A DNA stretch of 64,000 bases from Algorimicrobium sp002414705 (GTDB taxonomy: Bacteria > Bacteroidota > Bacteroidia > Flavobacteriales > Flavobacteriaceae), in contig CAXAUF010000006.1 in NCBI GenBank assembly GCA_963972425.1, forward strand, positions 43,423 to 107,422. The letters are read 5' to 3'. The notes under the pieces were generated by a model that was not told the DNA's origin, ran no database searches, and was given only the letters and a program-made list of their open reading frames with translations. The position numbers were made by a program, and so were the translations under genes. Positions 36,550 to 43,574 of this stretch are shown piece by piece; position 1 is the first letter of the stretch; each line of letters starts with the position of its first letter.

Positions 36550-37533
36550 TTATAGTCCGCCTCCACGTCTACCTCCAGAGCCACCTCCTCGAGATCCACC
36601 CGAAGATCCTCTACTTCCTCCACTTGAACCACTACTCATTGATGGAGTGGAGCTTCTTCTTGGTGTACTGTAAGAATTAGTTTTAGGTCTAGTAGATGTA
36701 TTTGTTCTAACCCGTGGTGTGTTATTTGTATTTGTTCTCACACGAGGTGTACTTGTATTTGTTCGCGTTCTTGTTCTAACTTCTCCTTCAGAACCTCTTA
36801 CTCTTGGTGTAGAATAATTTGCTTGAGATCTGCTACGTCTGGTTACCGTATTTTCAGATGAATTTCGTCGTGTATTGTTATTATAAATTCTATTTGTATC
36901 ATAATATCTAGAACTCGAATTACGTCCATATCTATTGTATGCACTTCCACGTCTACCGTTTACATAAGCTACATTGTTTCCATAGTAATAACCATTCCAT
37001 TGGTTGCCGTAAAATCCGCCACCATAAAATCCACCACCAAACCAAGGGTTGTAAAATCCACCAGCGTAACCCCAATTATTGAAGCCCCAAGGACTAAACC
37101 ATGGATCATAAAAACCACCCCAACCCCAACCAAAAGGAGAGTACCATGGATTATAAAATCCACCACCACCTCCATAAACATTTATCGACACACCAGAAGT
37201 TTCTTGTCCCCAACCTGCACGAGACTCATATTGAGTATCTAACGTGTCATTTTCAGCATATTCACCTTCATACTCATCAACATCAGTGAAAACTTCGTTA
37301 TCTGAATAAAGTTCTAACTCTGAAGATTTTTCTTTAAAATAATTTTCATAATATGTACTGCTAGCAGAATTGTTAGCTTCTGTATATGATTCTTGTTCAA
37401 CTGAAGTAGTCGTGGAACTATAAATTCCATCAGTATCTACTTGTTGGTATGTACCACAAGCAGTCAATAAAAGCAAGCTGCTTAAAATTGCTATTTTGGG
37501 TGTTTTTTCTATAAAGTAGTTTTTAAAGGACAT
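36550..37533 (-). CDS. Gly/Tyr/Arg-rich low-complexity lipoprotein
   Basis: A 327-aa protein. The start at 37533 is chosen because it puts the lipobox (LLLLTAC) at the expected place and sits 28 bp after a -7 box. Residues 30-110 are acidic, Ser/Thr/Glu-rich. Residues 120-200 repeat FYNPWY/FYDPWF/GGFYGG motifs. Residues 210-300 are Arg/Thr/Asn-rich with RVRTNTN repeats. The end is Gly/Ser/Arg. No enzyme domain is visible. It is probably a surface or adhesive protein cotranscribed with the porin. Confidence 0.75.
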   Translation of the reverse strand: MSFKNYFIEKTPKIAILSSLLLLTACGTYQQVDTDGIYSSTTTSVEQESYTEANNSASSTYYENYFKEKSSELELYSDNEVFTDVDEYEGEYAENDTLDTQYESRAGWGQETSGVSINVYGGGGGFYNPWYSPFGWGWGGFYDPWFSPWGFNNWGYAGGFYNPWFGGGFYGGGFYGNQWNGYYYGNNVAYVNGRRGSAYNRYGRNSSSRYYDTNRIYNNNTRRNSSENTVTRRSRSQANYSTPRVRGSEGEVRTRTRTNTSTPRVRTNTNNTPRVRTNTSTRPKTNSYSTPRRSSTPSMSSGSSGGSRGSSGGSRGGGSGGRRGGGL

Positions 37534-37560
37534 ATCTCTTGTTTTTATTGTTGAACATAA

Positions 37561-37568
37561 CAAAAATA
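37561..37568 (-). promoter_or_regulatory. Promoter -7 element for the lipoprotein-porin pair
   Basis: The minus strand reads TATTTTTG, an exact TAnnTTTG match 28 bp before the lipoprotein ATG. No -33 TTG is found. Confidence 0.55.
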
Positions 37569-37632
37569 GTTAGTTTTGCGGAACTATTTTTATATTTAAC
37601 ATAGTTACAATATTTGTGCCAAAATCCTGTAT

Positions 37633-39111
37633 ATGAGCAAAAAACTTACAAGTAGAGAAGAAGATTACTCCAAATGGTATAATGAATTAGTTGTTAAGGC
37701 AGACCTTGCAGAGAATTCAGCTGTACGTGGTTGTATGGTTATTAAGCCTTATGGTTATGCTATTTGGGAAAAGATTCAAGCTGAATTAGACCGTATGTTT
37801 AAAGAAACAGGTCATCAGAATGCGTATTTCCCTATATTCATACCAAAAAGTTTATTTGAAGCGGAAGAAAAAAATGCTGAAGGTTTTGCCAAAGAATGTG
37901 CTATTGTTACACATTATAGATTACAAAACGATCCAGATAATCCAGGGAAACTTCGTGTTGATCCTGAAGCAAAGTTGGAGGAGGAGCTTATTGTGCGACC
38001 AACCAGTGAGGCCATTATTTGGAACACCTACAAGGGATGGATTCAATCCTATAGAGATTTACCTATTCTTGTAAATCAATGGGCAAATGTGGTTCGTTGG
38101 GAAATGCGTACTCGTCTCTTTTTAAGAACAGCTGAATTTTTATGGCAAGAAGGCCATACTGCGCATGCCACAAAAGCCGAAGCCATTAAAGAAGCAGAAT
38201 TAATGAATAATGTGTATGCAACATTTGCAGAAAACTTTATGGCTATTCCAGTTGTAAAAGGTGTTAAAACCGATAGTGAACGTTTTGCTGGAGCTGTAGA
38301 AACATATTGTATTGAAGCTTTAATGCAAGATGGAAAAGCATTACAGGCAGGAACATCTCACTTTTTAGGTCAAAACTTTGCAAAAGCTTTCGATGTTAAA
38401 TTTGCAACTCAAGAGGGAAAACAAGAATATGTATGGGCAACGTCTTGGGGAGTTTCAACTCGATTAATGGGAGCCTTAATTATGACACATAGTGATGATC
38501 ATGGTTTGGTTTTACCTCCAAATTTAGCGCCAAATCAAGTGGTTATTGTGCCAATTTATAAGAATGACGAGCAATTGGAGGAAATAACCACACTTGTTAA
38601 TGTTATTATGGGTGAATTACGCTCCAAACGTATTACGGTTAAGTTTGACAACAGAACAACGTTTAGACCAGGTGCTAAATTTGCACAGCATGAGTTGCAA
38701 GGTGTGCCATTGCGTATTGCTATTGGTCCAAAAGATCTAGAAAATGGAACTGTGGAGCTTGCAAGACGTGATACATTGACTAAAGAGGTGATTGCTATCG
38801 ACAACTTAACGGCAAGGGTTGAAGCTTTAATGACGGAAATTCAAACAGCTCTTTATACAAAAGCACTGGATTATAGAGATTCTCACATTACAGAAGTAGA
38901 TGATTTTGAAACTTTCAAAGCTATTTTAGATACAAAAGGTGGATTTATATCTGCTCATTGGGATGGAACAGAAGAAACGGAATCGAAAATAAAAGAATTA
39001 ACAAAAGCTACAATTCGTTGTATTCCTTCAGATGTGGAGCCGCAAAGTGGTGATTGTGTGTATACTGGTAAGCCATCAAAGGGACGTGTCCTTTTTGCAA
39101 AAGCGTACTAA
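37633..39111 (+). CDS. proS: Proline--tRNA ligase (short, archaeal/eukaryotic-like type)
   Basis: ProRS charges tRNA-Pro. The 492-aa protein lacks the bacterial editing insertion and has the class II motifs of the short type: LIVRPTSEAIIW, the motif 2 loop RWEMRTRLFLRTAEFLWQEGHTAH (residues about 155-180), the GTSHFLGQNFAKAF segment and motif 3 GVSTRLMGALIM. An anticodon-binding domain follows (residues 290-400). The family-specific C-terminal zinc-like domain ends in KGRVLFAKAY. Many Bacteroidota carry this type. Confidence 0.95.
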   Translation: MSKKLTSREEDYSKWYNELVVKADLAENSAVRGCMVIKPYGYAIWEKIQAELDRMFKETGHQNAYFPIFIPKSLFEAEEKNAEGFAKECAIVTHYRLQNDPDNPGKLRVDPEAKLEEELIVRPTSEAIIWNTYKGWIQSYRDLPILVNQWANVVRWEMRTRLFLRTAEFLWQEGHTAHATKAEAIKEAELMNNVYATFAENFMAIPVVKGVKTDSERFAGAVETYCIEALMQDGKALQAGTSHFLGQNFAKAFDVKFATQEGKQEYVWATSWGVSTRLMGALIMTHSDDHGLVLPPNLAPNQVVIVPIYKNDEQLEEITTLVNVIMGELRSKRITVKFDNRTTFRPGAKFAQHELQGVPLRIAIGPKDLENGTVELARRDTLTKEVIAIDNLTARVEALMTEIQTALYTKALDYRDSHITEVDDFETFKAILDTKGGFISAHWDGTEETESKIKELTKATIRCIPSDVEPQSGDCVYTGKPSKGRVLFAKAY

Positions 39112-39144
39112 TTGAAATTATTTTTAAAAAAAATTAAATAGTTG

Positions 39145-39174
39145 TTGCAACATTTAAAAATAGTTGTATTTTTG
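39145..39174 (+). promoter_or_regulatory. Promoter P1 upstream of tRNA-Glu
   Basis: TTG (39145-39147), a 19-nt spacer and TATTTTTG (39167-39174), an exact -33/-7 match about 95 bp before the tRNA. Confidence 0.85.
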
Positions 39175-39217
39175 CATCCGCAATGGAGACATTGTAAGTT
39201 ATTTTGACAAAATAAGG

Positions 39218-39249
39218 TTTGCAAGTTTAAATATAAAAATTTATATTTG
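39218..39249 (+). promoter_or_regulatory. Promoter P2 upstream of tRNA-Glu
   Basis: TTTG (39218-39221), a 20-nt spacer and TATATTTG (39242-39249). It ends 21 bp before the tRNA 5' end and is the second of two tandem consensus promoters. Confidence 0.85.
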
Positions 39250-39270
39250 CGCACTCAAAAAAAACAAAAT

Positions 39271-39342
39271 GGCCCGTTCGTCTATCGGCTAGGACGCATG
39301 GTTTTCATCCATGTAAGAGGGGTTCGATTCCCCTACGGGCTA
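39271..39342 (+). tRNA. tRNA-Glu (anticodon TTC)
   Basis: A 72-nt cloverleaf. The acceptor arms GGCCCGT and ACGGGCT pair (one G-U at the end). The anticodon stem CATGG/CCATG encloses TTTTCAT with anticodon TTC at 39304-39306. The T arm is GAGGGGTTCGATTCCCCT. CCA is not encoded. It is transcribed just ahead of rpsT. Confidence 0.96.
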
Positions 39343-39366
39343 CAATTTTAATAAGAAAAGAAACAA

Positions 39367-39618
39367 ATGGCAAATCACAAGTCAGCGTTAAAGAGAATTA
39401 GAAGTAACGAAGCTAAACGCTTAAGAAATAAGTATAAGCATAAAACTACGCGTAATGCAATTAAAAAATTGCGTGACACGAGCGACAAGAAACAAGCACA
39501 AGAATTGTTCCTTGATGTAACTTCTATGATTGATAAGTTAGCGAAGAAAAACATTATACATGTTAATAAAGCAGCAAACCTTAAGTCTGGTTTAGCTAAA
39601 CATGTAGCTTCTTTATAA
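39367..39618 (+). CDS. rpsT: 30S ribosomal protein S20
   Basis: An 83-aa very basic protein, helical throughout, with the S20 N-terminus MANHKSALKRIRSNEAKRLRN (given here in two parts: MANHKSALKR and IRSNEAKRLRN) and the conserved ANLKSGLAKHV end. S20 binds 16S rRNA early in 30S assembly. It starts 24 bp after the tRNA-Glu 3' end, so the tRNA is likely processed from a shared transcript made from P1/P2. Confidence 0.96.
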   Translation: MANHKSALKRIRSNEAKRLRNKYKHKTTRNAIKKLRDTSDKKQAQELFLDVTSMIDKLAKKNIIHVNKAANLKSGLAKHVASL

Positions 39619-39641
39619 TAAGGAGGAAAAGTTTATAATTT

Positions 39642-39671
39642 AAAAGCTTCTCTTAATGAGAAGCTTTTTTT
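39642..39671 (+). terminator. Intrinsic terminator after rpsT
   Basis: AAAGCTTCTC and GAGAAGCTTT arms, a 5-nt loop and a long T-run. Confidence 0.9.
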
Positions 39672-39720
39672 ATTGTAAAAAATTTAGAGTAAAAGTTTAA
39701 ATCCAGTTTTGTTTATAATT

Positions 39721-39757
39721 AAAAATGCCTTGATAGTAATTCATCAAGGCATTTTTT
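39721..39757. terminator. Bidirectional terminator, mainly for rho
   Basis: AAAAATGCCTTGAT pairs with ATCAAGGCATTTTT. It lies 23 bp beyond the minus-strand rho stop and has A/T-runs on both sides. Confidence 0.85.
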
Positions 39758-39779
39758 AGTTTATATATGTAAGCGTGTT

Positions 39780-41456
39780 TTAACCGTTCATAGAGATTAA
39801 AAACTCCTCATTGTTTTTAGTTTGTTTAAAACGTTCGTTGATAAATTCCATAGCTTCAACAGGATTCATATCTGCCAGGTATTTACGCATCACCCACATT
39901 CTTTGTATGGTTGTTGCGTCCAATAAAATATCATCACGACGTGTACTTGAAGATGTTAAGTCAATAGCAGGGAAAATACGACGATTAGATATCTTTCTAT
40001 CTAATTGTAATTCCATATTACCAGTACCTTTAAATTCTTCAAAAATAACTTCGTCCATTTTGGACCCTGTTTCCGTTAATGCGGTAGCAATTATGGTTAA
40101 CGATCCGCCATTTTCAATATTACGCGCAGCACCAAAGAAACGTTTTGGTTTATGAAGTGCATTTGCATCAACACCACCACTCAAAATTTTACCAGAAGCT
40201 GGTTGAACCGAGTTGTATGCTCTTGCTAAACGCGTGATGGAATCTAATAAAATAACGACATCATGTCCGCATTCTACCAAACGTTTTGCTTTTTCTAATA
40301 CAATGTTGGCAATTTTTACGTGCTCATGTGCTTCTTTATCAAAGGTAGAAGCAATTACTTCGCCACGAACATTACGTTGCATATCTGTAACTTCCTCTGG
40401 ACGTTCATCAATTAACAAAATCATTTGGTAAACTTCCGGATGGTTCGCCGCAATAGCATTTGCCACATCTTTTAATAACATGGTTTTACCCGTTTTAGGC
40501 TGCGATACAATCATACCACGTTGTCCCTTTCCAATTGGAGAGAACAGATCCATAATTCGTGTAGAAATCGTGCTTTGCTTTTCAGCAATATTAAATTTTT
40601 CTTGTGGAAATAATGGTGTTAAATGCTCAAATGAAACACGGTCTCTTACTACATCTGGGCTTTGACCATTAATTCTGATTACTTTTATAAGTGGAAAATA
40701 TTTTTCACCCTCTTTTGGAGGTCTAACATTTCCTAAAACCGTATCTCCAACTTTTAAACCAAATAAGCGTATTTGCGATTGTGATACATAAATATCGTCT
40801 GGTGATGATAAGTAATTATAATCTGAAGATCTTAAAAAACCGTAACCATCTTGCATAACGTCTAAAACACCTTCACTTTCTATAATAGCGTCAAACTCAA
40901 AGTCTGGCTCTCTATAGCGATTTCTAGTGTCCTTGTTGCCATTATTCTTTTTGTCGTGTTTTTGGTTTTGCGGACGGTTGTCCTTTTGCTTATCATCTCG
41001 AGTATTACCATTTTTATCATCACGCTTTTGTGGTTGATTTTGTTTTGGTCTCGGATTTGGTTTGTTTGGTCTTTGCGGTGCTTTAGGCTTTTCAGCAGCA
41101 GGTTGTTGTGTGCTGGTGTTATTTGCGCTATCCTTACTAGTGTCTTTATCGGTGTCTGCTGTGCTATCTTGAACATTAGATTCTGTAGGACGTTCCGTAC
41201 TAGGTTTATTGTCGCGAGCAGGTTTCTGAACGCGTTTCCTTGGTGCTTTTTCTGCAGGTTTTGCTGTCGTTTTTTCAGTTTTTGTTTCCGTAGGAACAAC
41301 TTCTTTTACAGCTTTAGGATTTGCGGCTTGTTGATCTAGAATTTGATATACTAAATCTAATTTTTTTAAAGAACGAAATTTTGAAACGTTCAGTTTTTGA
41401 GCTATTTCCTGTAATTCAGGAAGCTTCATTGCTTTTAATTGAGATATTTCAAACAT
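39780..41456 (-). CDS. rho: Transcription termination factor Rho with long disordered insertion
   Basis: Rho is the hexameric RNA-dependent ATPase that ends transcription. The 558-aa protein has the N-terminal Rho_N helices (residues 1-45), then about 140 residues rich in Asn, Lys, Arg, Asp, Gln and Pro without predicted fold. The RNA-binding cold-shock-like domain follows (EGVLDVMQDGYGFLRS, about residue 190), then the ATPase with Walker A VSQPKTGKTMLL and Walker B DVVILLDSITRLARA. The Q-loop region and R-loop (SGGVDANAL, LTETGSKMDEV) are intact. The insertion is a known trait of Bacteroidota Rho. Confidence 0.96.
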   Translation of the reverse strand: MFEISQLKAMKLPELQEIAQKLNVSKFRSLKKLDLVYQILDQQAANPKAVKEVVPTETKTEKTTAKPAEKAPRKRVQKPARDNKPSTERPTESNVQDSTADTDKDTSKDSANNTSTQQPAAEKPKAPQRPNKPNPRPKQNQPQKRDDKNGNTRDDKQKDNRPQNQKHDKKNNGNKDTRNRYREPDFEFDAIIESEGVLDVMQDGYGFLRSSDYNYLSSPDDIYVSQSQIRLFGLKVGDTVLGNVRPPKEGEKYFPLIKVIRINGQSPDVVRDRVSFEHLTPLFPQEKFNIAEKQSTISTRIMDLFSPIGKGQRGMIVSQPKTGKTMLLKDVANAIAANHPEVYQMILLIDERPEEVTDMQRNVRGEVIASTFDKEAHEHVKIANIVLEKAKRLVECGHDVVILLDSITRLARAYNSVQPASGKILSGGVDANALHKPKRFFGAARNIENGGSLTIIATALTETGSKMDEVIFEEFKGTGNMELQLDRKISNRRIFPAIDLTSSSTRRDDILLDATTIQRMWVMRKYLADMNPVEAMEFINERFKQTKNNEEFLISMNG

Positions 41457-41628
41457 TGATGTTGAATTGAATGTTTTATTTTAATGTTGTTAAGTTGAAT
41501 GATTCCGAAGAAAAATTGATCTTATTTATTTGAAGAATTAATGGCTTACAAATCTGATAGTTGTAAATCATTACTGCAATTATACAACTTTATTTTCTTT
41601 TTTTTAGCTTAATTTTAAAAGAAACTGC

Positions 41629-41636
41629 TATTTTTG
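41629..41636 (+). promoter_or_regulatory. Promoter -7 element for DUF4293 gene
   Basis: TATTTTTG is an exact TAnnTTTG match, 23 bp before the ATG. Confidence 0.6.
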
Positions 41637-41659
41637 TTCTTCATAAATACGAAAAATTA

Positions 41660-42070
41660 ATGCTTCAACGAATTCAAACTTTATATTTAATATTGGCAGC
41701 CATAGTTTCTGGCGGTCTAATTTATGTGTTTGAATTATGGACCACACCAGAAGGTGTAAAAGTATTTGCTGACGATGTTAATTATATCTTCGCTTTATTT
41801 TTAGTGTCCGCTTTTTTATCCGTATTTTCCATAGTAAGATTTAAAAGTAGGAAGTCGCAATTTATGTTGGGACGACTGAACATCATATTAAACTTTTTTT
41901 TACTAGGATTATTTGTGTATCAATCTCTAAATGTATCTGGAGAAACGGTTGTTTCTGAGAAGGGTATTGGGATTTTTCTTCCAATTGTATCTATCGTGTT
42001 ATTGGCATTAGCTAATAAGGCCATCAAAAAGGATGAAGATCTCGTAAAATCTGTAGATAGATTACGATAA
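41660..42070 (+). CDS. DUF4293-family membrane protein
   Basis: A 136-aa protein with four transmembrane helices and a start typical of the family (MLQRIQTLYLILAAI). It ends with a charged helix containing ALANKAIKKDEDLVKSVDRLR. It is conserved next to rho in many Flavobacteriia and has no known function. It ends at its own terminator. Confidence 0.88.
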   Translation: MLQRIQTLYLILAAIVSGGLIYVFELWTTPEGVKVFADDVNYIFALFLVSAFLSVFSIVRFKSRKSQFMLGRLNIILNFFLLGLFVYQSLNVSGETVVSEKGIGIFLPIVSIVLLALANKAIKKDEDLVKSVDRLR

Positions 42071-42099
42071 ACCTATCATCTTAGTAGTATGAGTGCGTG

Positions 42100-42128
42100 A
42101 GCCCAAGGTGAAGATCTTGGGCTTTTTT
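42100..42128 (+). terminator. Intrinsic terminator after DUF4293 gene
   Basis: AGCCCAAG and CTTGGGCT arms with an 8-nt loop, followed by a T-run. Confidence 0.85.
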
Positions 42129-42131
42129 ATT

Positions 42132-42162
42132 CTCCTCCCTTAATCCCTCTAAAAGAGGGAAA
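42132..42162 (-). repeat. REP-like palindromic element, inverted copy
   Basis: Read on the minus strand this is TTTCCCTCTTTTAGAGGGA followed by TTAAGGGAGG, a small hairpin plus a purine tail. It has the same plan as the copy at 42208-42238 in the other orientation. Confidence 0.65.
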
Positions 42163-42207
42163 CTATATATGTTATTTATTTGAATATGCGTTTCCAAAAT
42201 GGAAAGT

Positions 42208-42238
42208 ACTTCCTTCTGGGAAGGATTTAGGAAGGGAA
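42208..42238 (+). repeat. REP-like palindromic element, direct copy
   Basis: ACTTCCTTCTGGGAAGG followed by ATTTAGGAAGGG. It overlaps the last codons and stop of the minus-strand phosphoesterase gene. A second mini-hairpin TTTCCAAAATGGAAA lies just before it (42191-42205). Confidence 0.65.
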
Positions 42239-42718
42239 TTCAATTACCTCCAAATTTTCAATCTTTTTGCCATCAATAGTAAACCGCAGCATGGTTCGTA
42301 CATTGTGAAAACCGTGTTTCCCGATAGCTCCTGGATTCATATGTAGTAAATTGAGTTTTTTGTCCGGCATGACTTTTAAAATATGCGAATGTCCTGAAAT
42401 AAAAATTCGTGGTGGGTTCTCTTTTATCATGTCTCGAATTCTAACGTTATATTTATTGGGATATCCGCCAATATGTGTTATCCAAACATCTACATCTTCG
42501 CACATAAATCGGTTGTCTAACGGGAATTCTAATCGTGCTTTTTCGTCATCTATATTTCCGTAAACGCCACGTAAAGGTTTTAAAGCTTTAATAGCGTCTG
42601 TTACTTTTAAATCGCCAATATCACCAGCATGCCAAACTTCATCAGCTTGTTTTACATATTTTAAAACGTCATCATCAATATAACTGTGGGTATCGGAAAG
42701 GAGGAGTATTTTTTTCAT
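42227..42718 (-). CDS. YfcE/MJ0936-type metallophosphoesterase
   Basis: A 163-aa calcineurin-like phosphoesterase. Metal-binding motifs are in order: LLLSDTHSY (D, H), WHAGDIGD (D), YGNID (N), ITHIGG (H) and SGHSHI (H, H). The family hydrolyses phosphodiesters in vitro; the physiological substrate is unknown. The start MKKILLL at 42718 is chosen because the ten extra upstream codons translate a REP-like element. The C-terminal codons overlap another such element. Confidence 0.88.
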   Translation of the reverse strand: MKKILLLSDTHSYIDDDVLKYVKQADEVWHAGDIGDLKVTDAIKALKPLRGVYGNIDDEKARLEFPLDNRFMCEDVDVWITHIGGYPNKYNVRIRDMIKENPPRIFISGHSHILKVMPDKKLNLLHMNPGAIGKHGFHNVRTMLRFTIDGKKIENLEVIEFPS

Positions 42719-42723
42719 GTTCA

Positions 42724-42746
42724 TTTCCCTCATAAGTGGGAATCTC
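42724..42746 (+). repeat. REP-like element upstream of the phosphoesterase start
   Basis: TTTCCCTCATAAGTGGGAA followed by TCTC. It is the third and most degenerate relative of the elements at 42132 and 42208, and it ends 6 bp upstream of the chosen start. Confidence 0.5.
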
Positions 42747-42794
42747 AATTTTTAATTTAACGTTTATTTGAAATTTCAAGACGGATTAAAATTC

Positions 42795-42802
42795 TATCTT
42801 TG
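42795..42802 (+). promoter_or_regulatory. Promoter -7 element for truA
   Basis: TATCTTTG matches TAnnTTTG, 22 bp before the TTG start of truA. The nearest TTTG upstream is 24 nt away, longer than usual. Confidence 0.6.
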
Positions 42803-42824
42803 CGCTTCACAAAAATAGACAATC

Positions 42825-43574
42825 TTGCGGTATTTTATAGAACTTTCATATAATGGACAAGCATATCATGGCTGGCAAAATCAGCCGAATGCTATTTCGG
42901 TGCAGGAAGTTATTGAAAAAGCCTTGTCTACTTTATTAGGTGAAGAAACACCTATTATGGGAGCAGGTAGAACGGATGCTGGTGTACATGCCAAACAGAT
43001 GTTTGCGCATTTTGATACAGATGTTGACTTTGAAAATGAGAAACTGTGTTATAGACTCAATGCTTTATTGCCAAAAAATGTGGCTATTCAGAATATATTT
43101 CAAGTAAAAGCAGATGCTCATGCCAGATTTCATGCAGCAAGTAGAACTTATTTATATAGAATAGCTTTGGAGAAAAGCGCTTTTAATTTTGAAAGTGCTT
43201 ATTTTATAAAGCAAACTCTTGATATTCAGAAGATGCAAGCAGCAGCAGAAAGCTTATTAAACTATAAAGATTTCCAATGCTTTTCCAAAACAAATACGGA
43301 TGTAAAGACGTATAATTGTAATATTATGAGTGTACATTTTGAACAGGTGGATGATGAGTTACATTTTACTATTCAAGCGGATAGGTTTTTACGCAATATG
43401 GTTCGGGCAATTGTAGGCACTTTGATAAATATTGGGTTAGGGAAAATTACTTTATCCAACTTACACACTATTATTCAATCAAAAAGCAGACAAGAAGCTG
43501 GCTATTCCGTTCCGGCTCATGGTTTGTATTTAATTCATATTTCGTATCCAGAGACGATAAAAAATGACAACTAA
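42825..43574 (+). CDS. truA: tRNA pseudouridine(38-40) synthase TruA
   Basis: TruA modifies U38-U40 in the anticodon stem of tRNAs. The 249-aa protein starts RYFIELSYNGQAYHGWQ, the canonical TruA N-terminus, so the first codon is a TTG at 42825; no ATG lies nearby. The catalytic motif is MGAGRTDAGVHA with the nucleophile Asp. FLRNMVRAIVGTL is the conserved late helix. Its last 11 bp overlap the ABC exporter gene. Confidence 0.94.
   Translation: MRYFIELSYNGQAYHGWQNQPNAISVQEVIEKALSTLLGEETPIMGAGRTDAGVHAKQMFAHFDTDVDFENEKLCYRLNALLPKNVAIQNIFQVKADAHARFHAASRTYLYRIALEKSAFNFESAYFIKQTLDIQKMQAAAESLLNYKDFQCFSKTNTDVKTYNCNIMSVHFEQVDDELHFTIQADRFLRNMVRAIVGTLINIGLGKITLSNLHTIIQSKSRQEAGYSVPAHGLYLIHISYPETIKNDN

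Noticed and set aside
39175..39241. Separate small RNA between promoters P1 and P2
   Set aside because: No terminator or stable fold is seen before the tRNA, so I treat it as leader.
42719..42748. Ten extra N-terminal codons on the phosphoesterase
   Set aside because: They translate a REP-like palindrome and are followed by a better ATG at the conserved start.
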